DNA from: Chlorops oryzae
Lineage: Eukaryota; Arthropoda; Insecta; Diptera; Chloropidae
DNA length: 64,000 nt
Reading direction: 5' to 3'
Assembly (NCBI GenBank): GCA_020466095.1
Contig: CM035808.1
Span: 42,441,555 to 42,505,554, forward strand
Of the stretch, positions 33,944 to 45,802 are shown one piece after another. The notes under the pieces were generated by a model. That model was given only the letters and a program-made list of their open reading frames with translations. It was not told where the DNA came from and made no database searches. Made by a program: the position numbers and the translations under genes. The first letter of the stretch is position 1, and each line of letters starts with the position of its first letter.

Positions 33944-35108
33944 CTAAAATTTTCGTTCTTTTGGATAATCGTCATGCAAATAGTCCTCTTCGTTTAAAAG
34001 ATCTCGTTGTTGTCTGGAAGGTATAAGTTCCCCATTCGAGCTGTTAAATAAATCCTGAATTACGCTTATATCATCCTCTTTTCTATATTTTTTCCGCTCG
34101 GGTGTATTCCTTCGTTCGCGTTTTTGCGCCAGGAACTTTTCAAAGCCTTCCGAGTCACTACTCTCCAATTCTTCAATCTTTTTCTCCACGCTCTTCAGCA
34201 ACGAAGAGTTGTCATTGTTTTCTATTGCATCTGATGATTGTAATAACAGGGACTCTTGTCGTTCGGTGTGCGTTTCCCAAGCTTGCCTTGACTTTTTCAT
34301 TTTAGTTAAAATCTTCACCATTATTCCCCGATGATCCAAGCTAAAAACATCATGTCGCATCGGTGGCAAATATTCTACTTTTTCGGTTTCAGAAATTATT
34401 TTCTAATAGCTCCTGATTTCCATAAAAATCCCCTTTCACGCGCTCTGATGCACTTTGACGATAGCTCATTTTATCGTCATCCGAATCACAGCTTTCTTGA
34501 CTCAAGTCCATAGTATTAAGTAAGGCCTCAACATGTTCCATATTTGAAAAAGTTTTATCCAGCACGAAATGTATTCGTGGCACTTCACCCATGACTCGCA
34601 ATTGAGACAGCTCATGACGCAAAAGTCCACTATATTGATGAAGATCTTCAGATAATTTGTTATCACCAACAGGATCTCCTTTACCCAACCAATAAACATT
34701 GACACATGCAAAGTCCGGTGATATCTTAACACGCGTCAATTGTAGTCCTCGACCCAAAAAACGTTCAGCTATGCTTCCAGTCGCTAGTAAGCTACTGATC
34801 TGCTCCATAAATAATTTATTCAGTACAGCACTGCGACGCAAAGTATTTTTCCCCGCGGCACCAGGTCTATTCAGATGAGAAGGCTTTAACATTAAGTTTC
34901 CTCCTTTTTGTGACTGCGTTGTGTCGTTTGGATACCAGCGTTTCTTGCTACCAGACATACGTTCACCAAACAACTTGCTCATTATTTTGCCTTGACGATT
35001 CGAATTGAAACTATTTTTTGAATGCTGTTTTTTCAAGCTGCTTCCATTGTGGAAGTTTCGCCTCCATTGGTGACAACAAATGATAGATATTCCGCTATTT
35101 CGCAACAT
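33944..35108 (-). CDS. RBFA: Mitochondrial ribosome-binding factor A, interrupted by a +1 frameshift
   Basis: Matrix protein that binds the small mitoribosomal subunit and helps its rRNA mature. The frame from 35108 (239 codons) starts with a basic, acid-free leader suited to mitochondrial import (MLRNSGISIICCHQWRRNFH). It then holds the RbfA KH-like domain at about residues 90-200 (RRSAVLNKLFMEQISSLL, VKISPDFACVNVYWLG, LRHELSQLRVMGEVPRIHF). It stops at TTC-TGA (TGA at 34391-34389). The conserved C-terminal extension (PPMRHDVFSLDHRG, then a charged tail to 33944) continues in the +1 frame, which is open across the stop. Neither a splice pair nor a second promoter is seen to bridge it. Either an indel (real or assembly) or +1 frameshifting at the UGA must be invoked. 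No intron is visible. The neighbour upstream is unrelated. Confidence 0.85.
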
Positions 35109-35357
35109 TTTCTATTTATTTTGAGGCAATGTTTAACGGTGTTTAACGTTGTGAAGCCATTCAACAACTACGTATTTTAAAAATCTATAAAATTCCTTTA
35201 ATTGTAAATGCTGGCTGCGATCCAACATTTTTTGGTCACTACTCAGCTGATTTTTGTTTATGTTCGCGCGTTGCTAGCGTTGTGCCAGATAGCGAATTTT
35301 TTCGATACGATTTAAAAATTCAACCGTGTACTGTGTGTCCCGAAGACGAACGTTATT

Positions 35358-35470
35358 ATGGTATTCAAGCAACGTGCAATCGCAGTGTGCATATTTGCAC
35401 TGCTTTTTTTGTACGCAATTTGACAGTGCAAATATTGCACACTGAGTTTGCACTGTTGCTTGAATACCAT
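35358..35470. mobile_element. 113-base near-perfect hairpin, RTGGTATTCAAGCA family
   Basis: Arms of about 46 bases begin ATGGTATTCAAGCAACGTGC and end GTTGCTTGAATACCAT, around a loop of about 20 bases. ATT flanks both sides (35355-35357, 35471-35473). It lies 250 bases upstream of the RBFA start and could be in its promoter. Confidence 0.75.
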
Positions 35471-35473
35471 ATT

Positions 35474-36247
35474 AATAGTATTCATGTAATAGCGCAACCC
35501 TCATATTTTTGCACCCTCATAAACGAACTGTCAAAATTTGTATTAAAATAATTTTACGCGCTCTGCACTGCGATTAGATAGCGCAAAGCGAGCGTATAAA
35601 GCGCATAAACTCGTTGACTCGTTGTTTTGAGGTTTTTTTAAAGATATTAAATGGAATATTTTTTAAAAACTTTCTTTACTTGCTCAGTTTTGGCATTGTT
35701 TGGACTTTCCTCAAATTTCAATATTGATCATCTGTTTTTCACAACATTGCATATTCAACTGTCAGTTATGCATGCTTTGCGCTATTACATGGATACCACT
35801 ATTTATGTTGATTTAACAATTAATCAGGTCGGATTGTAGCGATATCCGGGAAATTAGATTCCATGTGGTTATCTCTTCAATAAAAAAGAAGCGGCTAATA
35901 GAATAATGTACGAATATTAGACGAGATGATTGAAGCATTTTAAAACATACGACTCCTCAAAATAAACTTTTAAATGTGACGTCATAACTCAATCTTGGTT
36001 CTGTAAATATCATTTCTGAAATCGGTTCGCCTGAAAATACTTAATATAATCCCAAATTAAAAGAGAACGAATATTGGTTCACAACTACATATTTCAATTA
36101 AGAACTTTAAGTTTATTTTAACTTTTGTGATAATTGTGCAACAAATTTAATTAAATATTAAATAAATAGTTATTATCTTTGGGTGCAAATTTTTGTTAAA
36201 AATATATCCGTTAGTGACTTGAAGCAAAAAGGAAATCTCATTATAAA
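35474..36247. other. Intergenic stretch
   Basis: No gene is recognised. The part next to 36248 will include the 3' UTR of the minus-strand gene that ends there. Confidence 0.5.
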
Positions 36248-38019
36248 TTAATTTTGAAATTTATACTCTTCTTGCTTGTGGAAAATTGTTTTCATCATTG
36301 ATCGTCGAAAACTTCCATTTCTTAACGAATGTTTCTTTTCGTTTGTTAATTCCTCAATCCGAACATAATCATTTCGTACGACAGAGGATTTCAACTTCAT
36401 TTTACGTTCACTGGTATCGATTATAGAAACTTCTGCCAAGGGAATTTTAGTTTCCGTATTATCCGATTTACTTGCTGGAATTTTTGGTTTCCTACGAAGA
36501 CTATGTCTAATACTTGACATCAAATGTGAGCCTAGCGTGCACTGCTTAGGTCCTAAATTGTCCTTTTCATTGTCTTTGGCTTTTGCTTCAAATGAATCTG
36601 CTAAATTTTCTGCTTGTTGTTTTTGTCGTGGCATAATTTTGCGTATAGATTTGCGAATTAAGCCTTTAACACTTGTTTTAGGTTCTGCGATACATTCCGA
36701 TGATAATTTATCTGAATTGTTCGACTTTAATGATTCCTTGCTGTCTCTTATATTTGAATTTGGGACAATACCACGTCGATAGCATCTAACAAACGGTGCT
36801 GGTGCTTTGAAGTCTATAGCTTCTTCCTCTGAAGAGGCAAGATCAAGTTCTTCTACAGTTGGAATTACTTGAACTTCATTGGCGACAGTTTGTGAAGTAG
36901 ATTGAACAGCGGTCGTGATTTCAATTTGTGTTTTCGTTTCAACCGATTTTAAAACGGAACTCTTGGGAACTTCTTTAGATATTTGGTTTTCTTCTTCAGT
37001 TTCATGTTCATCTTCAGGTATTTCAGTTAAATGCTGATTTAAACTGATCCTTTTCTCTACTTTCAAATGAAGTTGATAAACTCGTTCACCATCGCCATTA
37101 TCTAATTTCGCTTCGGTCTTTCGTAATTTAGCTTCATTAATACTATTTTCAAGCTCCAACTGATATTGATCCAATTCTTTCCCAATAGATGTTGTAGATG
37201 ATTCCTCGCTTATGGTATCTAGCGATCTTTTAGGCTTGACAGAACAAGGAACAGGCGAAAACACTAATTTCTCTGCGAAACACAATTTGTTGGGTGTCAA
37301 CTGGGATAGGGAAACATTATTGAAATCGATACGACATCCCACTGTTGGAGTAAATGGAATTCCGATTTGCAAGCTTGTAGGAGCATCTTCATGTGCCGGA
37401 TTTTCGACACCAGTTGGCTCTTTAATACATGGCTTCTCAACAACTGTACTTTCACGTTTTACTTCAAAAGGATTCCGTAATAACGATTCCTGACCTTTGA
37501 TATTTAAAGCCTCATTGACGAAACATTTATTTTGCTCCTCTCGATTGTGTTCAGTAGATCGTACAACCTGAAATAAGAATAATTATAATAATATATAAAT
37601 ATAATAAAAACTAGTGTAAAGACCTCAAAAGGATTAAATGCCTTTTCCGGTAGATTCAAATTTAACGCTGGGTTCTCAAAACATGCGTCTTCGACCGCCG
37701 AATCGCGTTTTTTCTTCTTTGGTGGCTTCCTTTGAACTTCATAAGGGTTTAAATTAAATACCGTCTTACTTTCTCTTTGTTCTTTGACTAATTCAGCAAT
37801 GGACTTAACTTCCATGCAATTGTTGTTGTTGTGGTTGTAGGGCTGCTCGTTTTCTTTCATACATGTCTCCTGATGTCGGCGTCGGCCGAGTTTTTTTGTC
37901 TGGTTTTTTGGTGTTGAACTAAATGCTGAATTGATGAAGCCATCCGCACTTTCAAGCCTTTCGCAGTCTCTTTTCCGTTTTCGCGTGGGCGTGATATCAA
38001 TAGAAGTTCCAGCATACAT
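36248..38019 (-). CDS. Uncharacterised basic nuclear-type protein with NP[FY]EV repeats
   Basis: I do not recognise the family. Two exons (38019-37624 and 37567-36248) flank a 56-base phase-0 intron (GTCTTT...TTTCAG) and give 571 residues. Likely nuclear signals are RKRKR (13-17) and KKKKR (101-105). Three units pair F-x-N-x-A-[FL] with a following N-P-[FY]-E-V: 28-36 with 91-95, 114-121 with 129-133, and 148-155 with 164-168. The second NPFEV spans the intron. The middle has IPFTPTVGCRIDF and LTPNKLCFAEKLVFSP, and an acidic stretch (EIPEDEHETEEENQ). The C-terminal third holds three basic amphipathic pieces (GLIRKSIRKIMPR, SSIRHSLRRKP, GSFRRSMMKTIF). NPF can bind EH domains, but nuclear signals argue against an endocytic role. 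Coding is supported by clean splicing, length and codon sense. Function is unknown. Confidence 0.85.
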
Positions 38020-38268
38020 TTTAGTGCGTATTCAGTAAAAACAAGATTTTAAAAATCCAAAACAAACGCCTCAACTTAGGTCGAAACCACCAGCCATTTT
38101 AAATTTGTATTCAAAAACGATTATTTAGGGGTGTGGCGATATATCACGACCGATACTTTTATTTCGCTTGTTGTTAAGCGCGACATACACATTCAGTCGG
38201 ACTGTTCAGTCACCGCTGTAGGTGTAGATGTACTCTTACTAGGCCGTAGCATAAATACCTATTACAAA

Positions 38269-39032
38269 CAGTGATGCCATTTCAGCCTTTTTTAGTCAGA
38301 TCTAGCCGTTTTTAAATCGGCTTAGCCGGTAAAAACATCTATTTGCTATTAGCTAAAAATCTAGCCTTTTTCTTGTGGTGAATAGCCTTTTTAGCTATTT
38401 TTTGTATTTCCTTGTTTTAAACCAAATTTTCCGGTGTGTTTCCGATGTGAACACAAAGATTTACAGTTTGGGACCGAATACACACCAAACCATGTCTACA
38501 GACTCGATATGCACGTCTATATCTTGCTAAATGCAAAAAATTAAGTACTCGCATGACATTCCGAACCGGATACCAGCTTTTATGCATTTCAACAACAACA
38601 TACTTTTATCAATTTGTTGAACTTTGATTTCTTTGATATTGTTGTGTTCTGTGTACTTATATTATAAGACCATTTCTAAATGAATCTGCCTGGGATTTTT
38701 TTACTTAGAAATTTTTCTCCGCGGAAAACAAATTGCCCTTAACGTCGATAATAGGAAGAGTTTGATGATATTTGCTGAAAAATTTTCGAAATTCTTGCTC
38801 CTTTTACATTTCCATCTCTGCTTGCTTAGAATGGGAGAAGTTTTTTTCAAATCAGCAGGGAAACATTCCTCGGGAATATTTAAAATCGGACGATGTTTGA
38901 TAAAGCAGAACCAAAATAAAATATAAAAATAACAGCCTTTATTTTGGCCGTTTTCAAGATTTTTTTGGCCTTTTTTAGCCTTTTTTTTGAGCTTATCTAG
39001 CCGGTTTTCATTGGTAAGAGTTGGCATCACTG
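38269..39032. mobile_element. Non-autonomous hAT element (8-bp duplication)
   Basis: The ends are CAGTGATGCCA and TTGGCATCACTG. ATTACAAA flanks both sides (38261-38268, 39033-39040). AGCCTTTTTTAG and TAGCCG.TTTT motifs are repeated near both ends. It contains one copy of the short dispersed repeat (38822-38889). No transposase is present. Confidence 0.87.
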
Positions 39033-39747
39033 ATTACAAACTCTGCAAGTGCCCCAGGCTCCCCACCGTAGCTACGCCCATGTCTCAGAGCCAAGCAGAA
39101 CTGGTTTTGGATTTGTTTTCGTTATGCGTTTGCAGCTATTGGCTTTGCTCTTCGCTTGTATTTAGCATTAAGCAGAGTGTGTTTAGAAAAGTATATGCGT
39201 TTGAATTTCAAACACATTTGATGCTATAGCCTAACTCTTACCTATTTATTTAACAACATTGTGTCTGAAAGCACCCTTAGGGCAATATTACCAAGCACAT
39301 TTAAAAAAATTTTAAAATTAAAATAAAAATATTTTTATTTTAAATTTCATTTTCAATATGAAACTTTTTTAAATATCGCAAAATGTGGCAGCACGCTCCA
39401 TTGTCAGGGTAGTCAGTCAAATACACAGCTGGTTGAAATATTATTTTTGAGCATTGTGCCGCCTGCGCGCGATTATTCATCAGTTTCATATCGCTATAGT
39501 CCGAATCCATAAATTTAAAGCATTGCTTCTTTCGTATTGCACAGATTTTTTCCGTAATATTTTAGAATGAATGTAATCAGCTGATTTCCTACCACCTAGA
39601 ACAGGGCTGTTACGGTGAAAATTAAAATCAGATTTTAGTTTTAAATTTTTTTTAAAATATACTTAATATTATTGGCCCTTAATCGCCAATTTTCTTTTTT
39701 TTACTCTTCTATCGGCGAGACATTATAGACACAACGATTTTACCTAA

Positions 39748-40256
39748 AGGCTGGTCTCCAGTTCCCCAAGGAATGAAAAACTCCATATAAAAAAAAGCCA
39801 AAGAAATGCTTAAGAAATATTTCTTCAAGAAATTTTCTGCATGCAGTCCCCAGTTCGGCAAAAAAGTAGTACATATTTTAATACGTTTTTTTGACATAAA
39901 ATGTGCACGGTAACCCAGGCTATCAGCAGAAATAATTGCAAATGAATTGTTTCTTGGAGAAATTTTGACAAGTGATGTAGGTCAGTTGTTATTATATAAA
40001 AATAGTGCATCCATTTTTCGGGTTTTTTCAGAAAAACATGGAGAAAAACGCCAAAAACGTATGCGCGCGCTTTTTATTCTGAACGTTTATAATCGCGCCT
40101 TTTTAAATTCTGTGTTTCGTTTCACTTTTTTGACACATGTGACATATGACATATTGCCTCTGTTGCACTAAAAATTTCTGTAGTACTACAATTTTTCCTC
40201 GGAGAAATAAATAGAACATTTCTGCTGACATTCCTTACCGAACTGGAGACCAGCCT
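39748..40256. mobile_element. MITE, Harbinger-like (TAA duplication)
   Basis: AGGCTGGTCTCCAGTTC at the left and its complement GAACTGGAGACCAGCCT at the right, flanked by TAA (39745-39747, 40257-40259). The subterminal AAGGAATG is also inverted. A diverged relative lies at 62729-62879. Confidence 0.78.
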
Positions 40257-40284
40257 TAACGATTTTTTTAATGAAGTTCAGGAT

Positions 40285-40768
40285 CAGTGATGTTAGATTG
40301 TGGGTTTTTTCCCATATTGTGGGTTTTTTCACTCAAATATCGTGACATGGGGAAAAGTATGGGTAATTTTATATCGAAATTTATGCACTACATTTAAGGT
40401 ATATTTACTACTTATGAGAATGAAAATCGTGTTTTCCCTCTTCCAGTACAATGCATGACTCTTTTTGCTGTATCTAGTCGCGTGTTCCCTAAGTGTTGTA
40501 AAGAAACTTGGTTTTTTTTTAAAGTCATGAATAAGACTGCAATTTTAGGTTACCTTTTTGTTTTTTTTTTGTTATTTTCTTGATACTTTTATTAAAATAT
40601 TAAAATATTGTGTTTAAATCCAATGTTCAATTTTGAAATCGGTACGCCCATATTTTCAAAAAATCATTCTGGGGTTTTTCGTGGGTTTATAGTTTTTAAA
40701 AATGGGGAAAAGTGGGTTTTTTTACAATATATGAGGGTTTTTTTTATCGATAAAATCTGGCATCACTG
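40285..40768. mobile_element. hAT-like MITE related to 38269-39032
   Basis: The ends CAGTGATGTTAGATT and AATCTGGCATCACTG are inverted with two mismatches. TGGGTTTTTT motifs recur inside. No matching 8-bp flank is seen, so the copy is old or rearranged. Confidence 0.6.
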
Positions 40769-41257
40769 AGTTGGTTTTTTGTTTGCTTCTTTTGACACTT
40801 TCGTCCAGGGTTGGAACTTGGCGAAGAAGAAAGTGCAGCAGTTTTAACAAAAAAGGGTAGTAGATTAGAATTTTGCGTACTAAAAATAAAAATCATTACA
40901 AATCTGTTTTTTATAACAAAAATATATTTTATTCTTTTCAAATAAAAAGAAAAAATAAACAATAAGTACATTTCATGTAAATATTTCTCCATATTGCGCG
41001 TCTTCCAATGTGAAGCGAAGATTTTTGGCAAGATTTTTTTCTGTTATATCAGCTGTCAAACTGTTAATATCGCGACATATAAGCTTAAATGGAAAATCCA
41101 AGATGTTTAACAAGGACAAAAATAGTATCTTTGTTACAAATAGAATTGCGGTGCTGATAATGTATAACCAAAATTGTTACTTTTTTGGTAGTTGTTTTTA
41201 GGAGTTTTGTTTGACAAAAAAAAAAAATCGAGTGACACCAGGGTCGAAAATCGCAAT

Positions 41258-41785
41258 AGGGCCCTTTATACGGTCATATATGTTCGTGGATTTGTTGGGT
41301 ATGATGAAAAGTATGTGTGTGTAAACGGAAAAAAGCAAGTTCTACAACATGCTCGCCGGTTTTCAAAAAATTTTGATTTTTCTGTCGGTGTGACGAACAA
41401 GCTTTATAATGTAAATGGCTGCATCATGCACACATTATATATCTAACATATCGTCGATAATAATTGCTGCAACTAATGCGCGTGCCATATTTTTTCAGTA
41501 AAACTTAGAACGAAATGAAGTTTTATGACATGTTCGTCCATGTAAACACAATTTTTTTTTTATGACACACTTTGCATCATGCTAAGTTCGTGAACATATA
41601 TGAGGCCATTTACACGTTAAGACATTTCGATAATGAAACACACTTTTTGTGGGCTAGGGACGCACAGGGATGTGGTGCGGTAGCGTTTTCCTCTCTTCCT
41701 CCTGCCTCCCTTGCCAACGAAAATTTGTTTCAGTATCGAAATGTCTTAACGTGTAAATAGCGTGTATGACCGTATAAAGGGCCCT
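41258..41785. mobile_element. MITE nested in the hAT element
   Basis: AGGGCCCTTTATACGGTCAT at the left is exactly complementary to the right end. AAT flanks both sides (41255-41257, 41786-41788). It hosts another insertion at 41602-41763, so it is the middle layer of three. Confidence 0.75.
41602..41763. mobile_element. 162-base MITE, copy 1 (innermost layer)
   Basis: TTTACACGTTAAGACATTTC, GATAATGAAAC at the left pairs with GTTTCAGTATCGAAATGTCT, TAACGTGTAAA at the right. Flanks ATAT and GTAT differ by one base. The second copy (42775-42936) has the same length and about 90% the same sequence. Confidence 0.75.
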
Positions 41786-42665
41786 AATAGATTTTAAGAT
41801 TTTCGCAGTGTCGCAGTAGATGTCAAAAATTTCAAAAAAAAAAAAAAAAAAACGCAGTAGATCTACTGCAATTGCAGTAAAGTTCCAACCCTGCTTTCGT
41901 CTACTGATTTGAAAAAAAAACTTAACGATTAACTTTTATGTTAGTGAAATCAAAACTAAAACAGGAGATTAAAACTAAAAACTTCAACATTTTCATCTAA
42001 CAGTCAGAAATGTCAAAAATCGTCGCAAAATCGTTGGTACGAACGATTTGTACTCGTTCCCTTCGGTCTCCCCTCCCTCGCCAACAATCAAAAAATCTTT
42101 GAGAAAAATCGGCGTGTCTGAAAGCACAATAATTCAGGCATTATTTCGGCGCTTTTTCCTGTTTTTTTTAAAATTTTTGAAATCTACTCCGCCACTACCC
42201 TATATGTACCTGAAATCTACTCCGATTTTTTCACTTCACCAAACTCAAAATAATTATGTCTATGTCACGATTTAGACGTAATGAGAACGAGTTTTTGTGT
42301 TGCCTCGTTCGCAAACAAATTGTTGTTTTCCATACAGATGTCCCTGTATCTAAATCTTGACTGGTGGAGATAAAAAAATATAAGTAATAAGTAAATGTAA
42401 GTTATAAATGTTTGTTTCAAATAAATTGTTGACCTTTTTTTTTTGTGCGAAAATGAGAAATTCCAATTTACTACCCAAAAATTCATTTCTACTCCGATTT
42501 TTTCGGTCTTCTACTACGAAAAGGGATTTCCGTAGTCCGAACACTGGTCTTCACTGACTACTCAAAAAGCGCTTACGTTATTTTATGTTATGTTATGTTC
42601 TGTTATGCCGTCTTATGCCATGAATGATTGCAGTCACGTATTGCTTCCTAGCACAAGAGCTGTAA

Positions 42666-43237
42666 AGGTGCTCTCACACAATATGTATCGAGCAATTTGA
42701 CCTGTCAAATATGCCACAAGCGAAGCTGGCATGTCGTGTGAATGCAAGAATGTCGATACATATGACTGCCACATGAGGCCATTTACACACTAAGACATTT
42801 CGATAATGAAACACACTTTTTATTGGCTAGGGACGCGCGGGGATGTGGTATGGTAGCGTTTTTCTCTATTCCCCCTGCCTCCTTTGCCAACGAAAATTTG
42901 TTTCATTATCGAAATGTCTTAACGCGTAAATAGCGTACATGGCTGTGCATCTTCCTTTATTCGATTTTCAAACTAATTTGATAATCGTATGTGTGCACAC
43001 GCGAAAACAGCTGTTTTCGTTTAAAAATAAAATTTGCACGAAATGGAGTCAGCAAAGTTAAATATAGTTTGCTTTTTAATTAATTGATAATTTTAAAACA
43101 AAGGAATTAATCGACATGACATATATGTGTCGTGTGAGTGCAAAAAAGAAAATGCATGTTCCAAACCAATTTTGACAGGAATACGGAATGATATTTGACA
43201 GGTCATATTGCTCGATACATATTGTGTGAGAGCACCT
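42666..43237. mobile_element. MITE, Harbinger-like (TAA duplication), hosting a 162-base MITE
   Basis: AGGTGCTCTCACACAATATG continues to TATCGAGCAAT at the left, with the exact complement at the right end. TAA flanks both sides (42663-42665, 43238-43240). TTTGACCTGTCAAAT and its counterpart extend the terminal repeat to over 40 bases. Confidence 0.85.
42775..42936. mobile_element. 162-base MITE, copy 2
   Basis: Same ends as 41602-41763, flanked by ACAT on both sides (42771-42774, 42937-42940). It is inserted in the Harbinger-like MITE at 42666-43237. Confidence 0.78.
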
Positions 43238-43305
43238 TAAGATGAACCAATGATTAAATCTGGCAGCTTTAATTTTGTGATTGCGCTTAGAACTAGAGAA
43301 ACATT

Positions 43306-44039
43306 AGTGGTCCTCATGCAGGCTCGCAAATAGCCCTCGTAAATTTTGCGACGCTGCATGAACGCCCCTTCGAATGCACTTCGCAAAATGTTAGTTTATT
43401 CATGTAAGACTTCAATTCTTTTTGGCTTAAACTTATTTCACCTTACTTTTCCGGCTTATCAAACTTGATTGACTGTATGAGCCTATACTGAGATATGCAG
43501 TAGCTACTTGCACATTAAGAGCCTATTCGCTACAACGTCGTAAAGTGTGAGAGAGACAACTATATTCACGCTCCTTTAATTCTTTAAAGTATTCCAAAAA
43601 TTTAACACCTTCGAAGTCGGTGTCAGTATTTTCTTTGAAAAATGTGCCGCAATCAGCTGTCCTGATATTTACTTCACATAAAAAATTGACATGTTCATTT
43701 CTATGGCGAAGTAAAGCAGGAAAGTCGCATGCAACCCTGCGCACTTGATTACTTGTCATCTCAGTATAAGCGAAAGTAAAGTATTTAATTCGAAGTAATT
43801 TTCAATTTTTTTGCACGTATTTCTTATGGGCGCTTTACTTACTGCATATCTCAGTATAGGCTCTATAAGTCAGGTTGAATCTCCTTTGCGAAAAAACTTC
43901 CTTCGTTTTGCGAAGCAAAAACCAATGGGAAAGTTTGTCACGCTTCGTAAAATTTCTTCCATACAAGTTTTGACAGTTGTTTTCCCATTTCGCAATGTTT
44001 CCCATTTCGTAAAATTTGCGAACCTGCATGAGAACCACT
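43306..44039. mobile_element. MITE with ATT flanks, hosting 43479-43863
   Basis: AGTGGTCCTCATGCAGGCTC at the left pairs with the right-end complement AGTGGTTCTCATGCAGGTTC. ATT flanks both sides (43303-43305, 44040-44042). TTCGCAAAATTT motifs occur in both arms. No coding capacity. Confidence 0.75.
43479..43863. mobile_element. Nested MITE, same family as positions 1-95
   Basis: GAGCCTATACTGAGATATGC, AGTA at the left pairs with its complement at the right. TAT flanks both sides (43476-43478, 43864-43866). The frame at 43759-43523 (minus) is internal to it and shows no domain. Confidence 0.72.
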
Positions 44040-44042
44040 ATT

Positions 44043-45802
44043 GTGTGTGACTATTTTGTGATATAGAATGGCATATCGTTTCTAATCTAAACGCAGACTT
44101 GTACGATGCATATTTAGAGCCATTTTGTCATCCTACTTTTAAGCTCTATCTGCCAATTAAATTTTTATTAACCAAATTTGTATGAAATTATCATTAGAAT
44201 AATTTAATTCACAGATTTAAAAAAAAAATGAGAAAACTACCCTTAATCAATTATTTTATAATGAATATTTTTAAAAACACAACACGTTCCTTTCCAAAAA
44301 CACTTTCTTTTGGTTGATTTGGTGCTTTTAGAAATGTGATTTTTGGTGCTTTTTAGCGCGTTTTCAAAATTAATCAGCGCTTTTTGCTTCTGAGGAGCTG
44401 GTAGCACTGAAATATAATTCAGCAACTACACTCTATTTCAGTGCTGCCACCAAATCTTACATAAATTATACAAAAATGTATCTATTCGAACAAAATGATA
44501 TATAATTTTTTGGATTATACATAAAAGATACTCAAGGGGAAATAAACCATTTTACAAATGGCTCAGCCAGACACATTTATTAGTCTATCTCCCAAAATAC
44601 TTTTGTGTTTATTTTCAAACTTGCACAGTACATTTTTAACATTTGAAGTTGAACACAGCCCTTACATATAAACCGATAATTTTTCGTTATAAATTTTGCT
44701 TCATATATTGTTATTTGTCGGTCAATAAAAATAGGGCCTATAAACTACACCAGCATGCTGGCTCACCCAAAACGTATCAATATATTATTAGCATGACGAT
44801 GCGGTTTTATGTGGAGCTTTTTTTTCTAACAAAAAAGCAAATGTTTGAAAAAGAGGAATTCGCTTTAATTATACATAAATTGTTCGAGAAACATATTATG
44901 CATATTATACATTGAAGCAGGCGAAAAGATACAGATTTCTTATAATTATTTATCCGCAAAGTGGCAACAGTGCTCAATTTGAAGAGTCGTGTTGCCATAT
45001 TCTAATAATATGACCGTAATTAAAAAGATTTTTGAAATTGCCTAATAACCAGGCGAGTAATATACAGACAAATGTTTTAGGTAAAATTGAACCGAACAAA
45101 TCAAATCAATTAATTCTCATTTCTTTTCGATCTAACTATATTGTTTTCCATACAGATATCTAAAATGTATCGAAGCGTAAAATCGATAGATGAGTCGTAT
45201 TCAGCAACTTGTTCGATTACTTTTCGATTCATAACGTTTCATATACGGTCGCTCCTAAAGTGTGCTGTGACCCGAAATTGAGTACAGTTTCGTTCCTCGA
45301 ATGTGCGCAGGTAGAAACTAACACCAATTGATTAATAGAAGAGAATACAACCTGTAAAATAGCTGCATTACTTAAAATTTCCTTTGATTCATTGCAGAAA
45401 CTAAAACAATTCCAAATAAATATCATAAATCAGCTGCTTGCTTTCGCCTTTTATTAGATATGCAAATCTTTCGATAGCACAACTTCGATACATATTCGAT
45501 TAAAATACGGTCGTTTCCAAAGTGTACTGTGGGATAAATGCGGGCTCAGACAGTCGTTTGCATTGTGGCATACGGCTGAATTTCGTTTTTCGTCATCGTT
45601 CCTGAAGCCAAAATTTTTTGTTCAGTTTGATTTAGCCCGCTGCGATGTTCGAGTGGCTTAATAAAGTGTGGCTTGTTTGAAAAAGTAGAAAAACAAATCG
45701 AAACTGACAAAAACGACAGAAAATATATCATTAACGCACTTTTTCAAATTATTCAACATCACACTGGACAAGCAAAACCGCGTCAAGTTGATTCGTACTA
45801 AA
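44043..45802. other. Intergenic stretch and CoREST upstream region
   Basis: It holds a CAGTGCTGCCACC / GGTAGCACTG inverted pair (44400-44455) that resembles hAT ends, and AT-rich sequence. The CoREST promoter and 5' UTR must lie in the last part, but no TATA box or initiator is convincing. Confidence 0.45.

Larger units (their letters stand above)
40806..41893. mobile_element. hAT-type element with two nested insertions
   Basis: CAGGGTTGGAACTT at the left and its exact complement at the right. CTTTCGTC flanks both sides (40798-40805, 41894-41901), an 8-bp duplication. The interior is interrupted by the elements at 41258-41785 and 41602-41763. No transposase frame is visible. Confidence 0.87.

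Noticed and set aside
32103..44039. CRISPR-like or phage-like arrays among the many repeats
   Set aside because: The repeats are inverted pairs with target duplications typical of eukaryotic MITEs; there are no regularly spaced direct repeats or cas genes.
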